From Occultella gossypii (lineage in GTDB: Bacteria > Actinomycetota > Actinomycetes > Actinomycetales > Beutenbergiaceae), in the NCBI RefSeq assembly GCF_019947135.1, contig NZ_JAGSHT010000012.1:248001-312000 (forward strand): a stretch of 64,000 bases of DNA, read 5' to 3'. The notes under the pieces were generated by a model. The model was not told the origin of the DNA, ran no database searches, and saw only the letters and a program-made list of their open reading frames with translations. Each line of letters opens with the position of its first letter. The first letter of the stretch is position 1. Shown here one piece after another: positions 25,231 through 35,520 of the stretch. The position numbers were made by a program, and so were the translations under genes.

Positions 25231-28200
25231 ATGCAGGGACACCGTTCACGTGCCATCAACAGGTGGCGTCTGATCTGGGCTGCGGTGCTTGCCGTCGTGC
25301 TCGCCGCGCCGCTGGCCGGCCTTGGCATGGGCGCCGCGCTCGCGGCCCCGGGCGACCCGCAGTACCTGACCGTCAACAAGACCGTCGCGCCGGAGGTGGT
25401 CTCCCCGGGCCAGACCTTCACGTACACGATCAGCGTGAACTGCTCCGAGGCGTCCTGCCTGGAAGCCCAGCTCACGGACTCGTTGCCGCCCGAGCTGGCC
25501 GGCTACGCCGTGCAGGACGTCGCGATCGCGCCGAACGAGACGTCCATCCCGCGCGAGGTCACCTGGACCGTCGACGGAGCCGCGAGTTCCGTCGCGCCCG
25601 CCGAGGTCACCGCCGACACCCACCTGCGGGTGGACTTCACCGGCCCCGTCGTCAGCCCGGTCGGAACCGGCCTGGAGAACGGCCTGACCCTGTCCATCAC
25701 CATCACCCTGCAGGTGCCCACCACCGTCGCTCCCGGCGACCACGTCATCACCAACACCGCGCACACCGAGGCCACGAACTCCAACCCGGACACCGACGAC
25801 GCGACCGTGACGATCCGGGTGCCGGAGATCATCGACGTCGATGTCACGAAGGCATGGAGCCCGTCCGAGCAGACCTTCCAGCCCTGGGCGCCCTCGACGA
25901 TCGACCTGAGTATCACGAACACCTCGAACGGCCCGGTCGAGACCCTCGTGCTCACCGAGCCCGCCGCCGCCGTCGACGGCGCGGCCACCCTCGATCCGAG
26001 CAACCCGTTCACCATCACCGACTTCACCGCCTTCACCGACGCGAGCCTGCCCGCGGGCGCCGACACCGTCCAGGTGGACGTCTACGTCCAGCAGGGCTAC
26101 GGGACCTGGGCGTGGCAGCTCGGCACCCCGGCCGGCACCGCCGAACTGCCCGACGGCGTGGACCCGGCCGATGTCGGTGGCGTCCGGCTGACCTATGTCG
26201 GAGCCGCCATCGAGGAGGCCGCGGTCGCCACCGTCGCCCTCGGACTGTCCCAGCGCGCGACCGACCGCAACAGCGGCGACGACCTGTCCACCGCCACGCA
26301 CACGGTGACCAACGTGGTCGGTGCCGAAGCCGCCGTCGAAGGCCGGGAGCCGGCCACCGACACTGCGAGCGCCGACTACCTCCTGCGGCCGCTGCAGCTG
26401 GGCGTCGACACCGTCAAGGACATCAGCCCGAGCCGGATCGCCGCGGGCGACGAGGCCACCGCCAGGATCGGCGTCACGAACTCCTCCGCCGGGGGCGTCA
26501 ACGAACTGCGCGTCTCCGACCTCGGCTACTTCACGCAGACCGTCACGTTCGGCGGTTTCACTACCGCGCCCTCCTGGCCGGTCGGCGCCACGGCCGCTCA
26601 GGTCATCTACCACCCGCTCGACGGCGGTGACCCCGAGACGGTCGCGTTCACCCAGGGCGCCGTGCCCGCGGGTCCGAGCGGCTCGATCTCCGGGTTCGAG
26701 GTCGTCTTCACCGCCGAGGCCGGTGGCATCACCTCCGGAGCGACCAGCGTGTTCGACGTCCTCATCCAGACCTCCGAGGACGCGGTCGCCATGGGCGAGA
26801 CCCTCGCCACCACGAACACCGTCGATGCCCAGGTCGTCGCGCCGAACGGCCTCACCGAGACCGACTCCGACTCCTCGGTCCTGACCCTGGTCTACCCGGC
26901 GATCGACATCACCCTGGCGAAGTCGGTGCGCCCCTCGACCAGCGTGCAGCCCGGCGAGAGCGTCGTCACCGCACTCGAGGCGAACCTGACGACCACCTCC
27001 GACTACGTCACCGCGACCCAGATCGTGGTCGAGGACGCCGCCACCGGCGCCGACGGCGACTTCTGGGACGCGTTCGACCTCTCCTCCGTCGCACCGACGC
27101 AGGTCCCGGGCAACACCGCCCTGACCATCGAGGTCCAGGACGCGGACGGGAGCTGGATCGAGCTCCGGGTCTTCGCAGCCCAGGACGGCCCGTTCCTCGC
27201 CTCGATGACGACCGCCGAGATCCAGGCCGCGCTGCCAGCCGGCACGGACCCCACCGACCTGACCGGGATCCGGTTCACCTTCGACAACGCGACCGGCTTC
27301 CCGTCCGACACGACGGTGACGCCGTACTTCTCCGCGCAGGCCCGGGACACGCTGCGGTCCGGCGGCGACATCCCCGAGGACGCGACCGACTACGCGAACG
27401 TCGCCACCGCCGACGGTTCGGGCAGCACCGAGGCCGGCACCGAGATCTCCGACTCTGAGATCGGCGAGGGCTCCGCGACCGTCGAGCCGGACCCCGGCAC
27501 CGGACCGGTCGGGATCGAGAAGGCGTGGAACCTGGACTCGGTGCCCGCGCAGTCCAGCGAGCGACGCGCCACCGCTCTGTCCTGGTCCGTGGGCAGCGGC
27601 TACGAGACGGTCCAGATCAGCGATCCGACGAACCCCGCCGAGCCGTCCGAGTCGGTGTTCGAGGCATTCGACCTCGTCCGGATCGAGGGCATCGGGGCGA
27701 GCAGTGAGCCCTTCAGCAACGGCTGGCAACTGCGCTACGACCTGATCACCGACGTCGAGCTGTACGGAGACGGCGCCTGGGTCAGCGTCCCCGCGCCGGG
27801 AAGTGGCTGGATCCAGAACGGCGCGTTCGTCGGTCACACCCTCAGCGACGCCGAGCGCGCCGACACCACCGGGGTCCGGCTGACCCTCACGGAGAACGGC
27901 CCCGCCCGGGCCGCGGCGGGCCAGGCAGGGCCGGCCTACGACCCGTACGCCCCCGCCGTCGGCTCCGGTGTCGGCTTCGCCGGGCCAGACCGGGTGTTCA
28001 CGATGTCCTGGCAGGTGCGCGACCAGATGCGCCCCAGCGGCGAGTGGGTCACGGGCGAGGCGACCTACAACACCCCTGACGCCGGCGTGGTGAACAACAC
28101 CGCCCTGCTGGCGGCCATCCCGACCGGCGGCGGCACTGCTGCCACGGACACCGCCGATGACACGATCGTCGTGGTCGACTACGCCCCGGGTGTGGCCGTC

Positions 28201-31200
28201 GCGAAGACGGCGGAGCCCAATGCCGGCCTGTACGTGCCGGTCGCCGGCACACCCGCGGACAGCTACCCCTCCACGACCTTCACCATCACCGCGAACAGCA
28301 ACTCGGTGGCGCGGGCCTCCTACGTGCGCGTCACGGACCCGCCCGCCTGCACCGACGCCGACGAGGTGTCCGTGTGTCAGAGCGCGGGCACCGCGGCCGG
28401 CGCCACGGGGGACCCGTTCACGGCCGACGTCGACTGGCTGCGCGAGGCCGGGATCGGCAACCCGTTCGACCGGTTCGACCTGACCGCGGTCCGCATCGGG
28501 GCCTCCCTTCCGGACCAGGTCGACCTGTCCGCCAGCGTCGTCTGGCTGCTGCGCTACGACGGCGCCGGCTACTCGAGCGAGCAGAGCACCGCCGCCGCGG
28601 TGAACGCGATGAGCGCCGCGGACCTCGCGGACGTCGTCGGCATCTCGGTGACCTTCCAGGGGACCGATCCCGCCTCGACCGGTGGCACGATCACCGCCGC
28701 GAACCGGCTCACGGTGAGCCTGGACGCACGGGCCCGCACCACCCTGCGCAGCACCGGGGCCGACCAGGTGGTCGCCGCCGGCGAACGGGTGGACGTGCCG
28801 AACCGCGTGTTCGCGCAGTCCTACGACCCGATCCTGGCCGACGGCGTCCGCACCGGCGACCAGGCCGTCGCCCCCGTGCAGCTCACCGGTGGCGACATCA
28901 ACGTGGGTCCGACGAAGACCGTCGCCCCGGCGGCACTCACCGAACCCACGCGGGACGCCCCGGTCACCGTGACCCTCGGCGCCAACCAGGGCGTGGACCC
29001 GGCCAGCACCCTCTCCCCGGCGCAGGTCACCGTGACCGACGACGTGACCACGTCGCCGGAGTTCTGGAGCGCCTTCGCGTTCACCGGGCTCGGTGACATC
29101 GTGGCTCCGGCCGGTGCTGATCGCGTGCACGTCGACGTCTACGGTCCGTTCGGACCCGACGGCGAGAACACCTGGATCGAGGGCGAACCAGCCGCGGTCG
29201 CCGAGGCGGCGCTGCCGGTCGGGGCCGACGCCCACGCCGACGTGCAGGGCATCCGGTTCGTGTTCTCGCGGGCCGACGGTGCGTTCTTCTCCGATCAGCT
29301 CCCGGCGCCGCAGTGGTCGGCCACCGCCGCGTTCACGGTCCAGCTGCGGGCGAACCACTACGGCACCGAGGATCCGGTGCTGCTGGAGGGCACCGTCACC
29401 AATACGGTGACCGCCGTCAGCGACCGCCTGAACGGGGAGGTGTCGCCGGAACGGACCACCGACGCCGTCATCTCACTGTCCGCCGGTGTCCACCAGATCG
29501 CCGTCAACAAGCTGGCCAACAACGGCGACCGGTTCGCGAGCCCCGGCGCGCTCGTGCCGTGGGACCTGACCTTCACCAACACCGGCACCGGCTACCTCAC
29601 CGTCACTGAGCTCCGGGACACGCTGCCCTCCTCGTTGCTGTACCTCGGCGACGAGCCGGTCTACACCCCGGACCCGGACGGCCTGCTCTCCGGCGACGTG
29701 AGCGTCACCCAGGACGGGCAGGAACTGGTCTTCACCTGGCCGGACGGCGGCAACCGGATGACGCCGGGCGAGACGTTCACGATCAGGCTGCTGCTCGAAC
29801 TGCAGCCAGGCCTGTCCGCCGGCCAGCGGGCCGAGAACACGATGACCGTGCAGACGGCCGAGGAGCTGGCCTCCTGCGCGAACATCGTGCCGGGCGTGCC
29901 GATCACGGACGCCTGGGCGCAGGAGCGCACCACCTGCGGCACCACGGACTACGTGTCCCCGGCACCGGGACCGAACCTCTTCACGGTCAAGGGTGTGCGC
30001 GGTGAACTGGCCGGAGCAATCAACCCGCTCAACCCCAGTGCCGTGTGCGGCCAGAACCTGAGTGCCACCGGCGGGGACTACTTCCGCACCCCGTGCGCAG
30101 CGAACTCCATGATCGGCGGCACCGACGAATGGGTGCTTCGCACGCTGAACGCCGGCACTGTGACCGTCGAAGAGCTCACGATCTTCGACCAGTTGCCGAA
30201 CGTGGGCGACCAGCAGCTGATCTCGGGCTCCTCCCGTGGCTCCGTCTACCGTCCCGAGCTTCTCGACGACCTGCTGGTCACCGCGCCGGAGGGGGCCACC
30301 ACCACCGTGGAGGTCACCACCAGCGCCGGGGTCTGCGTCGGCACCTGGAGCAACCTCGCGAACCAGGAGGTCTGCGAGCAGAACGGTGAGCAGTGGACCC
30401 CGGCCGCGGACGGCACCGACTGGGCTTCCGTCACCGGTCTGCGGATCGTCGTGGACTTCTCGACCACGCCCGCCGGGGTGTTCACCCCGGGTCAGTTCGT
30501 GGACGTCACCTACTCCTCGGTGAACGTGCCCGCGTCGGCGGACAACACGGACGGCGCGCCGTCGGACGTCCCCGCGACGGACTCCTTCGCGTGGAACCAG
30601 TTCGGCGTGAAGTTCCTCAACACCGGGGCGAGCGCCTACAGCAAGGTCGCACCGTCGCGCGTCGGGGTGCACCTGATCTTCGGTGCCATCGAGATCGACA
30701 AACTCGTCACCGGCCCGGCCGCGGGCTACGCCCCGGAGGAGTTCACGGCGGACCTGGTCTGCACCGTCGAGGGTGTCGAGCTCGGTCTCGGCGAGCACGA
30801 ACTCGTGGAGCTGAACGACGCCAACGGCTACACCCAGCGCATCGACGGCATTCCCGTCGGGGCCGAGTGCACCGTCACCGAGACCGGTGAAGTGGGCAGT
30901 TACGGCGAGACCAGCCGCACCGGCACGCCGGTGACGCTCGACGTGAGCGCACCCACCGCCGTCGGGCAGGAGATTCCCGCCGCGCAGATCGCCACGATCA
31001 CCAACGACTACCAGTTCGCCGGCCTGTCGGTGACGAAGCTGGTCGAGACCGAGGCGAGCGAGGGCGACTTCGGGCCGTTCGACTTCACCCTCACCTGCGA
31101 GAGTGCGCTCGGCACCCCGATCACCTTCGACTCCGATGCCACCGAGGTGGCCTTCACGCTGGCTGCCGGTGAGACCTACGTGGCCCCGGACAACACGATC

Positions 31201-31977
31201 CCGGCCGGCGCGCTCTGCGTGGCCACCGAGGTCGGCAGCTCGCTTGCGGACAACATCGTCATCGTCGGCACCGGCGTCACCGACCACGGTGACGGCAGCG
31301 CCGAGGTCGAGGTCGGGACCACGCCCGGTGAGGTCACCTTCACCAACGGCTACGACGCGGGCATCCTGCGCGTGGTCAAGGTGGTGGACGGCGACGGGGC
31401 GGACGCCTACGGCGCCGGACCGTTCACCTTCACGGCCGTGTGCACCTACGCGGGCGACCAGGTGCTGCTGGACACCGAGTTCCAGCTCGACGCGAACGCA
31501 GACCGCACGTTCGGAACGTACCCGGCCGGTACCGAGTGCGTGGTCACCGAGACCGCGACCGGTGGCGCGAACGCGACCGTGATCGACCCGGCGGACGGCG
31601 TCACCACGATCACCGCGGGTGACGACGACGGCGTGGGCGAGTCCGTGGTGACCGCCACGAACACGTTCGTGCTGGGCACGCTCGAGATCGTCAAGGTCGT
31701 CGAAGGGGCCGGGGCCGAGGTCTGGGGCGCCGGACCGTTCAACGCCCAAGCCGTCTGCACCTGGGACCGGGACGGGGACCGGGTCACGATCGACCTTCCG
31801 AACGAGGGCATCGTGACCCTGAGCGCGGCGAACGGGTACTCGGCGACCGTCGAGAACCTGCTGGTGGGCAGCGAGTGCGTGGGTCACCGAGACGGCCACC
31901 GGCGGGGCGACCAGCTCCACGATCGCGCCGGCCGGCGGGCTCGTCACCATCCTCGACCCGGCTGCGGCCGGCGATGA
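25231..31977 (+). CDS. Giant secreted surface protein with DUF11-like and DUF5979 domains (3' frameshift)
   Basis: 2,248 codons from the ATG at 25231, the start that puts a signal peptide first (RRW...LIWAAVLAVVLAAPLAGLGMGAALA, cleavage near residue 40). Residues about 45-1500 are a run of beta-sandwich modules of the type YLTVNKTVAPEVVSPGQTFTYTISV (DUF11/isopeptide-forming adhesin-like); residues about 1800-2240 hold four DUF5979 repeats, each with V-K-x-V near its start and ending in CVATE/TVTETG plus TNxY/TNTF. The last repeat breaks: GSECV is followed by GHRDGHRRG in the wrong frame and stops at 31977, because of one extra G in 31881-31883. Read in the other frame it continues as VTETATGG and reaches a cell-wall sorting signal. 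If the extra base is real the protein is secreted but unanchored. A terminator lies after the restored end. Confidence 0.85.
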   Translation: MQGHRSRAINRWRLIWAAVLAVVLAAPLAGLGMGAALAAPGDPQYLTVNKTVAPEVVSPGQTFTYTISVNCSEASCLEAQLTDSLPPELAGYAVQDVAIAPNETSIPREVTWTVDGAASSVAPAEVTADTHLRVDFTGPVVSPVGTGLENGLTLSITITLQVPTTVAPGDHVITNTAHTEATNSNPDTDDATVTIRVPEIIDVDVTKAWSPSEQTFQPWAPSTIDLSITNTSNGPVETLVLTEPAAAVDGAATLDPSNPFTITDFTAFTDASLPAGADTVQVDVYVQQGYGTWAWQLGTPAGTAELPDGVDPADVGGVRLTYVGAAIEEAAVATVALGLSQRATDRNSGDDLSTATHTVTNVVGAEAAVEGREPATDTASADYLLRPLQLGVDTVKDISPSRIAAGDEATARIGVTNSSAGGVNELRVSDLGYFTQTVTFGGFTTAPSWPVGATAAQVIYHPLDGGDPETVAFTQGAVPAGPSGSISGFEVVFTAEAGGITSGATSVFDVLIQTSEDAVAMGETLATTNTVDAQVVAPNGLTETDSDSSVLTLVYPAIDITLAKSVRPSTSVQPGESVVTALEANLTTTSDYVTATQIVVEDAATGADGDFWDAFDLSSVAPTQVPGNTALTIEVQDADGSWIELRVFAAQDGPFLASMTTAEIQAALPAGTDPTDLTGIRFTFDNATGFPSDTTVTPYFSAQARDTLRSGGDIPEDATDYANVATADGSGSTEAGTEISDSEIGEGSATVEPDPGTGPVGIEKAWNLDSVPAQSSERRATALSWSVGSGYETVQISDPTNPAEPSESVFEAFDLVRIEGIGASSEPFSNGWQLRYDLITDVELYGDGAWVSVPAPGSGWIQNGAFVGHTLSDAERADTTGVRLTLTENGPARAAAGQAGPAYDPYAPAVGSGVGFAGPDRVFTMSWQVRDQMRPSGEWVTGEATYNTPDAGVVNNTALLAAIPTGGGTAATDTADDTIVVVDYAPGVAVAKTAEPNAGLYVPVAGTPADSYPSTTFTITANSNSVARASYVRVTDPPACTDADEVSVCQSAGTAAGATGDPFTADVDWLREAGIGNPFDRFDLTAVRIGASLPDQVDLSASVVWLLRYDGAGYSSEQSTAAAVNAMSAADLADVVGISVTFQGTDPASTGGTITAANRLTVSLDARARTTLRSTGADQVVAAGERVDVPNRVFAQSYDPILADGVRTGDQAVAPVQLTGGDINVGPTKTVAPAALTEPTRDAPVTVTLGANQGVDPASTLSPAQVTVTDDVTTSPEFWSAFAFTGLGDIVAPAGADRVHVDVYGPFGPDGENTWIEGEPAAVAEAALPVGADAHADVQGIRFVFSRADGAFFSDQLPAPQWSATAAFTVQLRANHYGTEDPVLLEGTVTNTVTAVSDRLNGEVSPERTTDAVISLSAGVHQIAVNKLANNGDRFASPGALVPWDLTFTNTGTGYLTVTELRDTLPSSLLYLGDEPVYTPDPDGLLSGDVSVTQDGQELVFTWPDGGNRMTPGETFTIRLLLELQPGLSAGQRAENTMTVQTAEELASCANIVPGVPITDAWAQERTTCGTTDYVSPAPGPNLFTVKGVRGELAGAINPLNPSAVCGQNLSATGGDYFRTPCAANSMIGGTDEWVLRTLNAGTVTVEELTIFDQLPNVGDQQLISGSSRGSVYRPELLDDLLVTAPEGATTTVEVTTSAGVCVGTWSNLANQEVCEQNGEQWTPAADGTDWASVTGLRIVVDFSTTPAGVFTPGQFVDVTYSSVNVPASADNTDGAPSDVPATDSFAWNQFGVKFLNTGASAYSKVAPSRVGVHLIFGAIEIDKLVTGPAAGYAPEEFTADLVCTVEGVELGLGEHELVELNDANGYTQRIDGIPVGAECTVTETGEVGSYGETSRTGTPVTLDVSAPTAVGQEIPAAQIATITNDYQFAGLSVTKLVETEASEGDFGPFDFTLTCESALGTPITFDSDATEVAFTLAAGETYVAPDNTIPAGALCVATEVGSSLADNIVIVGTGVTDHGDGSAEVEVGTTPGEVTFTNGYDAGILRVVKVVDGDGADAYGAGPFTFTAVCTYAGDQVLLDTEFQLDANADRTFGTYPAGTECVVTETATGGANATVIDPADGVTTITAGDDDGVGESVVTATNTFVLGTLEIVKVVEGAGAEVWGAGPFNAQAVCTWDRDGDRVTIDLPNEGIVTLSAANGYSATVENLLVGSECVGHRDGHRRGDQLHDRAGRRARHHPRPGCGRR

Positions 31978-32233
31978 TGACGAGGCCGAGGTCGCCACGG
32001 TCACCCTGACCAACGTCTTCGACGTGACCTCGGTGGAGGTCGTCAAGGCCCTGGTCACCGTCACCAACGCCTTCGACCCGGTGCCCGTCCCGGTCGAGCC
32101 GGGCGACTCCGGCCAGGCCGTCCCGGGCATTCCGGTGACCGGTGCCGACGCGGGCTGGCTGGCTGCGGTCTCGGCACTGCTCATCGCAGCCGGCGCGCTC
32201 GTCCTGGTGCGACGCCGTCGGAGCAGCCACTGA
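31884..32233 (+). pseudogene. Detached sortase-type C terminus of the surface protein
   Basis: The +1 frame continues the fourth DUF5979 repeat (VTETATGG, then EAEVATVTLTNVFDVTSVEVVKALVTVTNAF), a Pro/Val linker, and a sorting signal: IPVTG at 32129-32143, a hydrophobic helix of about 20 residues, and the basic tail RRRRSSH. IPVTG is a variant of LPxTG. There is no start codon of its own with a ribosome binding site, so it is reached only by correcting the one-base insertion. Confidence 0.75.
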
Positions 32234-32242
32234 GGCCGACCG

Positions 32243-32278
32243 GGGGGCATCCGCGACGGGTCCGGAGCGAATGCCCCC
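32243..32278 (+). terminator. Terminator hairpin after the surface-protein gene
   Basis: GGGGGCAT (32243-32250) pairs with ATGCCCCC (32271-32278) around a GC-rich 20-base loop, ten bases after the TGA at 32231-32233. Its position supports the restored 3' end of the surface-protein gene. Confidence 0.6.
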
Positions 32279-32341
32279 TCGACTCCTGCGGCTGAGGCTG
32301 CTTGACTGCTCGGACGACTCGATGTCTGGAGCAGACCCGTT

Positions 32342-34876
32342 ATGCCTGAGTTGTCCCGCCGCCATGTGCTTGCCCTGATCCCCGCCACCGGCCTGCTGAC
32401 CGTCGGCCTGCCGCTGCGTGCGCTTGCCGATCAGGCCACCGATCACGCCCGGTTGCTTGCCAACACGGTTGCGATCCTCGCCGGCACGGCGGAGGTGAAC
32501 GCCCGTCCGGAGGCGGCCGTGAAACTCGCCGCGATCCACACCGCGGCACGGACCTACCTCACCCAGCTGGACCAGGCCGGCCCCGACGAGCTGTTCGCGG
32601 GCGTGCCGCTCGGCGAGAACGACTCCAACATCACCCAGTCCTACAACCGGCTGCTCCAGATCGCCGTGGCCACCCGGACCGATGGCGTGGACTCGGACCT
32701 GGTCGCGAACGTGGAGGTGCAGCGCCGCGTCATCGACGGGCTCGAGTGGCTGCACGGGAACTACGTCGAGGACCAGGCGGCCGGCTACTACGGCAACTGG
32801 CACAACTGGGAGATCGGCTTCCCCTCCCACGCGACCCGCACGTTCGTGCTGCTCGCCGAGCAGGTCGCCGGATACCGCCCGGAACTCGTCGAGACGTACG
32901 TCGCCACCATGGACGCCTACCTGCGCAACGGCATCGACGGCGACGTGGACCTGGACTCCCGGTTCCACACGGGCGCGAACCTGGCCGACATCACCACCAA
33001 CCGCTTCCTCCAGGGCGCGCTGCTCGGCGACGACGCCAGGATCAGCAAGGCCATCGCGGACCAGTCGACGGTGTTCGCGACCATCGACCCGTATCACCTC
33101 CAACATGGCAACACGGACGGCTACTACGCCGACGGGTCCTTCATCCAGCACCACTCGGTCGCCTACACCGGGTCCTACGGCAAGGTCCTGCTCGGGCGCA
33201 TCGCGCAGACGATCAAGATGCTCGACGGCGCAACCTCAGCGGGCGGCGCCGATCTGGTCTCCGTGGTGCAGGCCTGGGTCACGAACGGCTTCGCGCCGCT
33301 GATCTTCGAGGGCTGGATGATGGAGGTCGTCAAGGGCCGGGCAGTCTCCCGGACCACGACCGGCTACGTCGACGTGCGCGCCGTGGCCGAGGCCGTCGTC
33401 GACCTCGCCGGGTACGCCGTCGGCGACGACGCGGCCGCCCTCAAGGGCTACCTGAAGTTCCTGAACGACTCCTCCCCGGTCTCGCTCGAGCCGAACTCGT
33501 TCGCCTCGCCCGTCAGCGTGGTCCGGTTCGCCGACATCCTCGCCGACGCGACCGTCCCGGCCGCGGACCTGAATGCCGCGGAGCGCAACGTCGCGTTCAA
33601 CGCCATGGACAAGACGGTGCACCGGCGCCCCGGCTACGCGTTCGCGCTCGCCCGCTCCTCGGACCGGATCAGCAAGTACGAGTACATGAACGGCGAGAAC
33701 CTGATGCCCTGGTTCCAGGGCGACGGCGCGCACTACCTGTATCTCTCCGGCCAGGACCAGACCCGCGCGTTCGGCGTCGACTACTACACCGCCGTCTCCC
33801 CGTACCGCCTGTCCGGCGTGACCGCTCCCGATGGCGAGCGCAGGACCGTCCCGGACCTGTACGGGCAGTTCTGGTACTCCAACCCCGATCACCCGCTCGA
33901 GTTCACGTCCTCGTCCGAGTCCCAGAACACGTATGTGTACTTCCCGCGCGGGACGAACCCCCAGTCCGGGGGAGTGACCCTCGGCGCCTACGGGGCGGCC
34001 GCGATGGTGCTGTCCGACGACGTCGCCTACGTGGACAAGCAGGCCGGGATCCTCCCCGACGACTTCGTCACCTACCCGAACGCTGGCGCGACGAAGTCAT
34101 GGTTCATGCTCGACGACGAGATCGTCGTGCTGGCCGCGGGCATCTCCGGCCGGGCCGGGCGGTCCGCGGTGACCACGCTCGAGAGCCGGATCGCCGACCC
34201 CGCGGACGGGGTCGCAGTCACCGGCGCGCTCGCGGACGGCACGGCGTGGACCGGCGACGGCGTCGGGCGGCTCGCGTGGGTGCGGTGGGAGAACCCGGGC
34301 GAGCAGACCGCGGTCGGGTACGTGCTGCTCGACGAGCAGGAGGTGACCGTCGACGTGGAGCGGGTGACCCGCAGCCGCCGCGTGGTCCGGGTCTCGAACC
34401 CGAACACCTCGGTGACCAAGGACGTCGTCACGGTGTCGGTGGCGCACCCGGCCGACGGCGAACACACGCTCGCCTACGCCCTCGTGCCGAACGCGCAGGC
34501 CGACCAGCTGGCCGGCTATGCCGACGGCCCGCTGCAGGTCCTCGTGAACACGACCGACGTGCAGGCGATCAAGCACGCCCACCTGGGCGTCGTGGCCGCG
34601 AACACGTTCACGGACGGCCGGCATCAGGCGGAGCGCCTGACGATCGACGGCCCTGCCTCGGTGCTCCTTCGCCAGAGCGGTCGCCGCCTCGAGATCGCGA
34701 TCTCCGACCCGACGATGACGCGCGATCGGGTGCAAGTGGTGATCCGCGGTCGCGACCGTGGCCTGGAGAGCGCCGACGACGGCGTCACGGTGGGTCAGGT
34801 GACCGGAGGCACCTCGGTGGTCGCGGACACGCGTGAGGCCCATGGGCGGACGTTCACCGCGGTACTGCGGGTCTGA
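32342..34876 (+). CDS. Polysaccharide lyase family 8 (hyaluronate/chondroitin/xanthan lyase type)
   Basis: 844 residues. The N terminus SRRHVLALIPATGLLTVGLPLRALA is a twin-arginine (Tat) signal (Arg6-Arg7), so the enzyme is exported folded. PL8 hallmarks: GNWHNWEIGFPS near 150 (catalytic Asn region), DGSFIQHHSVAYTGSYG near 262 (catalytic His and Tyr), MNGENLMPWFQGDG near 455, and the beta-sandwich domains behind. PL8 enzymes cleave hyaluronan, chondroitin or xanthan by beta-elimination. The specificity cannot be told from motifs alone. It lies 108 bases after the surface protein and 3.5 kb from an arylsulfatase, which hints at a sulfated or uronic acid-containing glycan as substrate. ATG at 32342 has no strong SD, but it gives the complete Tat signal. 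Confidence 0.92.
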   Translation: MPELSRRHVLALIPATGLLTVGLPLRALADQATDHARLLANTVAILAGTAEVNARPEAAVKLAAIHTAARTYLTQLDQAGPDELFAGVPLGENDSNITQSYNRLLQIAVATRTDGVDSDLVANVEVQRRVIDGLEWLHGNYVEDQAAGYYGNWHNWEIGFPSHATRTFVLLAEQVAGYRPELVETYVATMDAYLRNGIDGDVDLDSRFHTGANLADITTNRFLQGALLGDDARISKAIADQSTVFATIDPYHLQHGNTDGYYADGSFIQHHSVAYTGSYGKVLLGRIAQTIKMLDGATSAGGADLVSVVQAWVTNGFAPLIFEGWMMEVVKGRAVSRTTTGYVDVRAVAEAVVDLAGYAVGDDAAALKGYLKFLNDSSPVSLEPNSFASPVSVVRFADILADATVPAADLNAAERNVAFNAMDKTVHRRPGYAFALARSSDRISKYEYMNGENLMPWFQGDGAHYLYLSGQDQTRAFGVDYYTAVSPYRLSGVTAPDGERRTVPDLYGQFWYSNPDHPLEFTSSSESQNTYVYFPRGTNPQSGGVTLGAYGAAAMVLSDDVAYVDKQAGILPDDFVTYPNAGATKSWFMLDDEIVVLAAGISGRAGRSAVTTLESRIADPADGVAVTGALADGTAWTGDGVGRLAWVRWENPGEQTAVGYVLLDEQEVTVDVERVTRSRRVVRVSNPNTSVTKDVVTVSVAHPADGEHTLAYALVPNAQADQLAGYADGPLQVLVNTTDVQAIKHAHLGVVAANTFTDGRHQAERLTIDGPASVLLRQSGRRLEIAISDPTMTRDRVQVVIRGRDRGLESADDGVTVGQVTGGTSVVADTREAHGRTFTAVLRV

Positions 34877-34909
34877 ACGCCGGCATGGCGATGGCAGCCA
34901 AGGGCGGGG

Positions 34910-35299
34910 TCAGGCGAGCGCCTTCGCCTTGAGTGCGGCGAACTCGCGTTCGTCGATCGCCCCACTGTCGAGTAGCGCCTTCGCCTCGCTGACCTGTGCC
35001 GTCGGAGAAGTCGCCGGCGTGGAACTCGCCACGGTGCGGATGTACGCGTCGGTCTCGGCGCGGGCCTGGGACATCTGCTCGGCCTGCCGCTGGCCCATCC
35101 CACGCCCCCGAGCGATGAGGTAGACCATGCCGGAGAGGAACGGGATGACGATCAGCGCGATCATCCACAGCGCCTTCGCCCAGCCGCTGAGCTGTCGGTC
35201 TCGGAAGAGGTCCGCGACGATCTGGAAGAGGACCACCAGGTACATCACGAACGCGAACCACCAGACCATCAGCCAGAACCAGTCCATGAAACTGTTCAC
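34910..35299 (-). CDS. PLDc_N / SHOCT domain small membrane protein
   Basis: 129 residues from the GTG at 35299 (AAAGG eight bases upstream). Two hydrophobic helices: DWFWLMVWWFAFVMYLVVLFQIVADLFRD and GWAKALWMIALIVIPFLSGMVYLIARGRGM, the PLDc_N pattern. A linker follows, and the last 25 residues (SEAKALLDSGAIDEREFAALKAKALA) form a SHOCT helix pair. Function is unknown; SHOCT domains are thought to aid oligomerisation. Convergent with the PL8 gene and divergent from the carboxymuconolactone-type gene. Confidence 0.85.
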   Translation of the reverse strand: MNSFMDWFWLMVWWFAFVMYLVVLFQIVADLFRDRQLSGWAKALWMIALIVIPFLSGMVYLIARGRGMGQRQAEQMSQARAETDAYIRTVASSTPATSPTAQVSEAKALLDSGAIDEREFAALKAKALA

Positions 35300-35520
35300 C
35301 GGAGTGCCTTTCGTCCGTCTGCGGTGCGGCGTCGGCCGCGTGAGCCAAGGTTCGACCGGGCCGGGCCGGACTGTCGTCATGCAGAACACATGAAGTTGCC
35401 GCCTGCTCGTTCATCTGATCGGCGTGATGCGGTGTGGCGGTCCGTATGGCTGAATGCCTGGACCGGCCAACGTGCGGACCTGGGTCCGGCACCCGAACCA
35501 GGGGCAGGAGGGAGCCAGGA

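Noticed and set aside
25246-29358. Open frame of 1,370 codons on the minus strand
   Set aside because: It is the antisense shadow of the surface-protein gene: Gly/Arg/Val-rich without a domain, and the plus frame has clear signal peptide and modules.
29473-32388. Open frame of 971 codons on the minus strand
   Set aside because: Antisense to the surface-protein gene and lacking any family pattern.
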